Shown here piece by piece: positions 62,994 to 64,000 of a stretch of DNA of 64,000 nt; the stretch's first letter is position 1, and each line of letters begins with the position of its first letter. The notes under the pieces were generated by a model. The model worked only from the letters and a program-made list of their open reading frames with translations. It was not told the origin of the DNA and did no database searches. The stretch lies in NCBI RefSeq assembly GCF_903181435.1, contig NZ_CAEUHO010000001.1, positions 2,418,001 to 2,482,000 of the forward strand, given 5' to 3'. Made by a program: the position numbers and the translations under genes. This DNA comes from Bacteroides acidifaciens (lineage in GTDB: Bacteria; Bacteroidota; Bacteroidia; Bacteroidales; Bacteroidaceae).

Positions 62994-63537
62994 CTTTGTA
63001 TTTAGGGTTAATATATGCTTGTGGGTCGTGGGGTAAAAAGCATGAACGAGCCACATCACTGCCGGACATATCCACTGATGGCAAACCTGTTGCTTTGATA
63101 CAGTTGGCGACAGCCTTGAAGTATCGGGAATGTTCCCAGCCCTTCAAGTCAACAGGTATTATCCACTTCAATCCACTACCAGATGGGCTGACAAATAACA
63201 GTTCCGTATTGAAATACTCATGATTGAGTAATTGCTGTTTTAGCTCCACGATATTCTCCACATGGTCGAAATCCAAACACATCAATCCTGAGTGCATAAT
63301 CAGTTCCTTCTCATTCCGTTTGCGGAATAATCCCGAAAAAGTACAATAGTCGAAATGAGTGGCTTTGTATCTCTTGGATTCGGGAAAAGATCGCATCGAA
63401 CGCAGAGACTCGGTTTGTGGTTGCGCATAATGCCCGATGACATAGCGATACACATCCACAATGCCTACCGCCCTTATCGGTTCGATATTTTGAATGGGCT
63501 TGCGAAAGAATGAAAAGCAATAATCTGTTTCCATCAT
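62941..63537 (-). CDS. BT4734/VirE N-terminal domain protein
   Basis: 198 residues of the VirE-N / BT4734-BF3469 family, a primase-like fold: LMCLDFDHVENIVELKQQL, LLFVSPSGSGLKWIIPVD and GSDVARSCFLPHDPQAYIN. Together with the overlapping DUF3987 gene it replaces a longer two-domain replication protein found in other elements. Its start overlaps the HTH gene by four bases. Confidence 0.85.
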   Translation of the reverse strand: MMETDYCFSFFRKPIQNIEPIRAVGIVDVYRYVIGHYAQPQTESLRSMRSFPESKRYKATHFDYCTFSGLFRKRNEKELIMHSGLMCLDFDHVENIVELKQQLLNHEYFNTELLFVSPSGSGLKWIIPVDLKGWEHSRYFKAVANCIKATGLPSVDMSGSDVARSCFLPHDPQAYINPKYKDDVEENIFRPRLGECPF

Positions 63538-63887
63538 CTGATAATCTTTTTAGATTCGACAAATCGTCTGGCTTCTTCCATTAAGTCATCTTGGGTCTTG
63601 TGCGATTTGTTTTTCAACCAATCGTCAATCTCCGATTGCAGGAAAGCCAAAGCCTTATTTATTTTATGTACGGGAATCTGTTTGGCTGATACCCATCCAT
63701 AAACTGTTTGTTTGGCCGGATGTGATGGCAGATAAGCGCAAAGCTCGTCTATATCCATCCACTTAGGTGAGTTACTTGCCTGCTTATGTTGCAAGGCATT
63801 TACTTTGGATTGCAGTACTTCTACGGACTCAATCAAGTAGGACAATGCATTCGGCATTTCCTCCAATGAATTTACTTTATAAGCCAT
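63534..63887 (-). CDS. Excisionase-like helix-turn-helix protein
   Basis: 117 residues. A helical N-terminus (about 1-38) and an HTH_17-type winged helix: WMDIDELCAYLPSHPAKQTVYGWVSAKQIPVHKINKALAFLQSEIDDWL (about 43-91). Such proteins are element-encoded excision/copy regulators and head the replication-mobilisation operon. A -7 box lies at 63920-63913. Confidence 0.8.
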   Translation of the reverse strand: MAYKVNSLEEMPNALSYLIESVEVLQSKVNALQHKQASNSPKWMDIDELCAYLPSHPAKQTVYGWVSAKQIPVHKINKALAFLQSEIDDWLKNKSHKTQDDLMEEARRFVESKKIIR

Positions 63888-63912
63888 TTTCTTCGTATTA
63901 AAGTTGATGCCG

Positions 63913-63920
63913 CAAAAGTA
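63913..63920 (-). promoter_or_regulatory. -7 box of the element operon
   Basis: TACTTTTG on the minus strand matches TAnnTTTG, 25 bases before the HTH gene start at 63887. Confidence 0.55.
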
Positions 63921-63956
63921 TAGGGATGTTTATGAGTGCTAAATAGGTGCTTGAAA

Positions 63957-63983
63957 GCCACCAATTAGCCACTTATTTGCCAC
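63957..63983. repeat. Three GCCAC motifs at 11-base spacing
   Basis: GCCAC occurs at 63957, 63968 and 63979, exactly one helical turn apart, each followed by an AT-rich six-mer. Protein-binding iterons for the excisionase or integrase are possible. Confidence 0.5.
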
Positions 63984-64000
63984 CGATAGATTTAGTTTTC
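63973..64000 (-). CDS. Possible C-terminal end of the element integrase (partial)
   Basis: The minus strand enters the window in an open frame reading KTKSIGGK and stops with TAA at 63975-63973. In Bacteroides mobilisable elements an integrase often precedes the excisionase-like gene in this direction. Eight residues are too few to identify a family. Confidence 0.25.

Overview
The window is chromosomal DNA of a Bacteroides species close to B. thetaiotaomicron. The reasons are the TAnnTTTG-type -7 promoter boxes in front of many genes, a full SusC/SusD-type polysaccharide utilisation locus (PUL) run by a hybrid two-component regulator, acidic residues after lipoprotein cysteines, and a core gene order matching what I remember of the B. 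thetaiotaomicron heparin/heparan sulfate region (BT4652-BT4666). No rRNA, tRNA or CRISPR array was recognised.

Layout. (1) 1-5010: the N-terminus of a lipoprotein gene leaving on the minus strand, a two-gene Septu-type anti-phage module (PtuA ATPase, PtuB HNH nuclease), a 39-codon C-terminal scrap of a GH53 endo-galactanase, and a GH2 beta-galactosidase; this looks like a galactan PUL disrupted at the site where Septu now sits. (2) 5019-9330: a palindromic MITE-like repeat, a Ktr/Trk potassium uptake pair, and a stand-alone tryptophan synthase beta-like gene. (3) 9403-37716: a complete heparin/heparan sulfate PUL. It has an HTCS sensor-regulator, two tandem PL12 lipoprotein lyases, a surface glycan-binding protein, SusC, SusD, GH88, a periplasmic PL12 heparinase III, a serine-type sulfatase, a Tat-exported DUF3604 protein, a ROK kinase, an MFS sugar transporter and a PL15 lyase. 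Surface lyases would cut the chain, SusCD imports oligosaccharides, periplasmic PL12/PL15/GH88/sulfatase reduce them to monosaccharides, and MFS plus ROK kinase carry these into the cytoplasm and phosphorylate them. (4) 37799-45632: housekeeping genes (nfo, a ClC channel, an ECF sigma/anti-sigma cluster, DUF4250, DUF47-PiT phosphate uptake), a decayed cation:proton antiporter and several unusual intergenic repeats.

(5) 45896-64000: an accessory region. It holds a membrane-anchored nuclease-like/WYL protein, a wrecked tyrosine recombinase, an AlbA_2-type regulator, and a tight eight-gene cassette at 51414-59151: XRE regulator, C5-cytosine methyltransferase, McrB-like AAA+ motor, DUF2357 McrC-like nuclease, GHKL ATPase, STAS-like DUF4325 protein, membrane protein and Vsr. 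The MTase-McrB-McrC core resembles LlaJI/BsuMI-type modification-dependent restriction. The GHKL/STAS-like/membrane trio inserted between the nuclease and vsr is the best candidate here for something undescribed. Facing it is a mobilisation and replication module (excisionase-like HTH, BT4734/VirE-N protein, DUF3987 primase/helicase-like protein, candidate oriT, MobC, relaxase, membrane protein), typical of a Bacteroides integrative mobilisable element. Its live integrase probably lies just beyond position 64000.

All calls come from reading the sequence and family knowledge; no database search was run.
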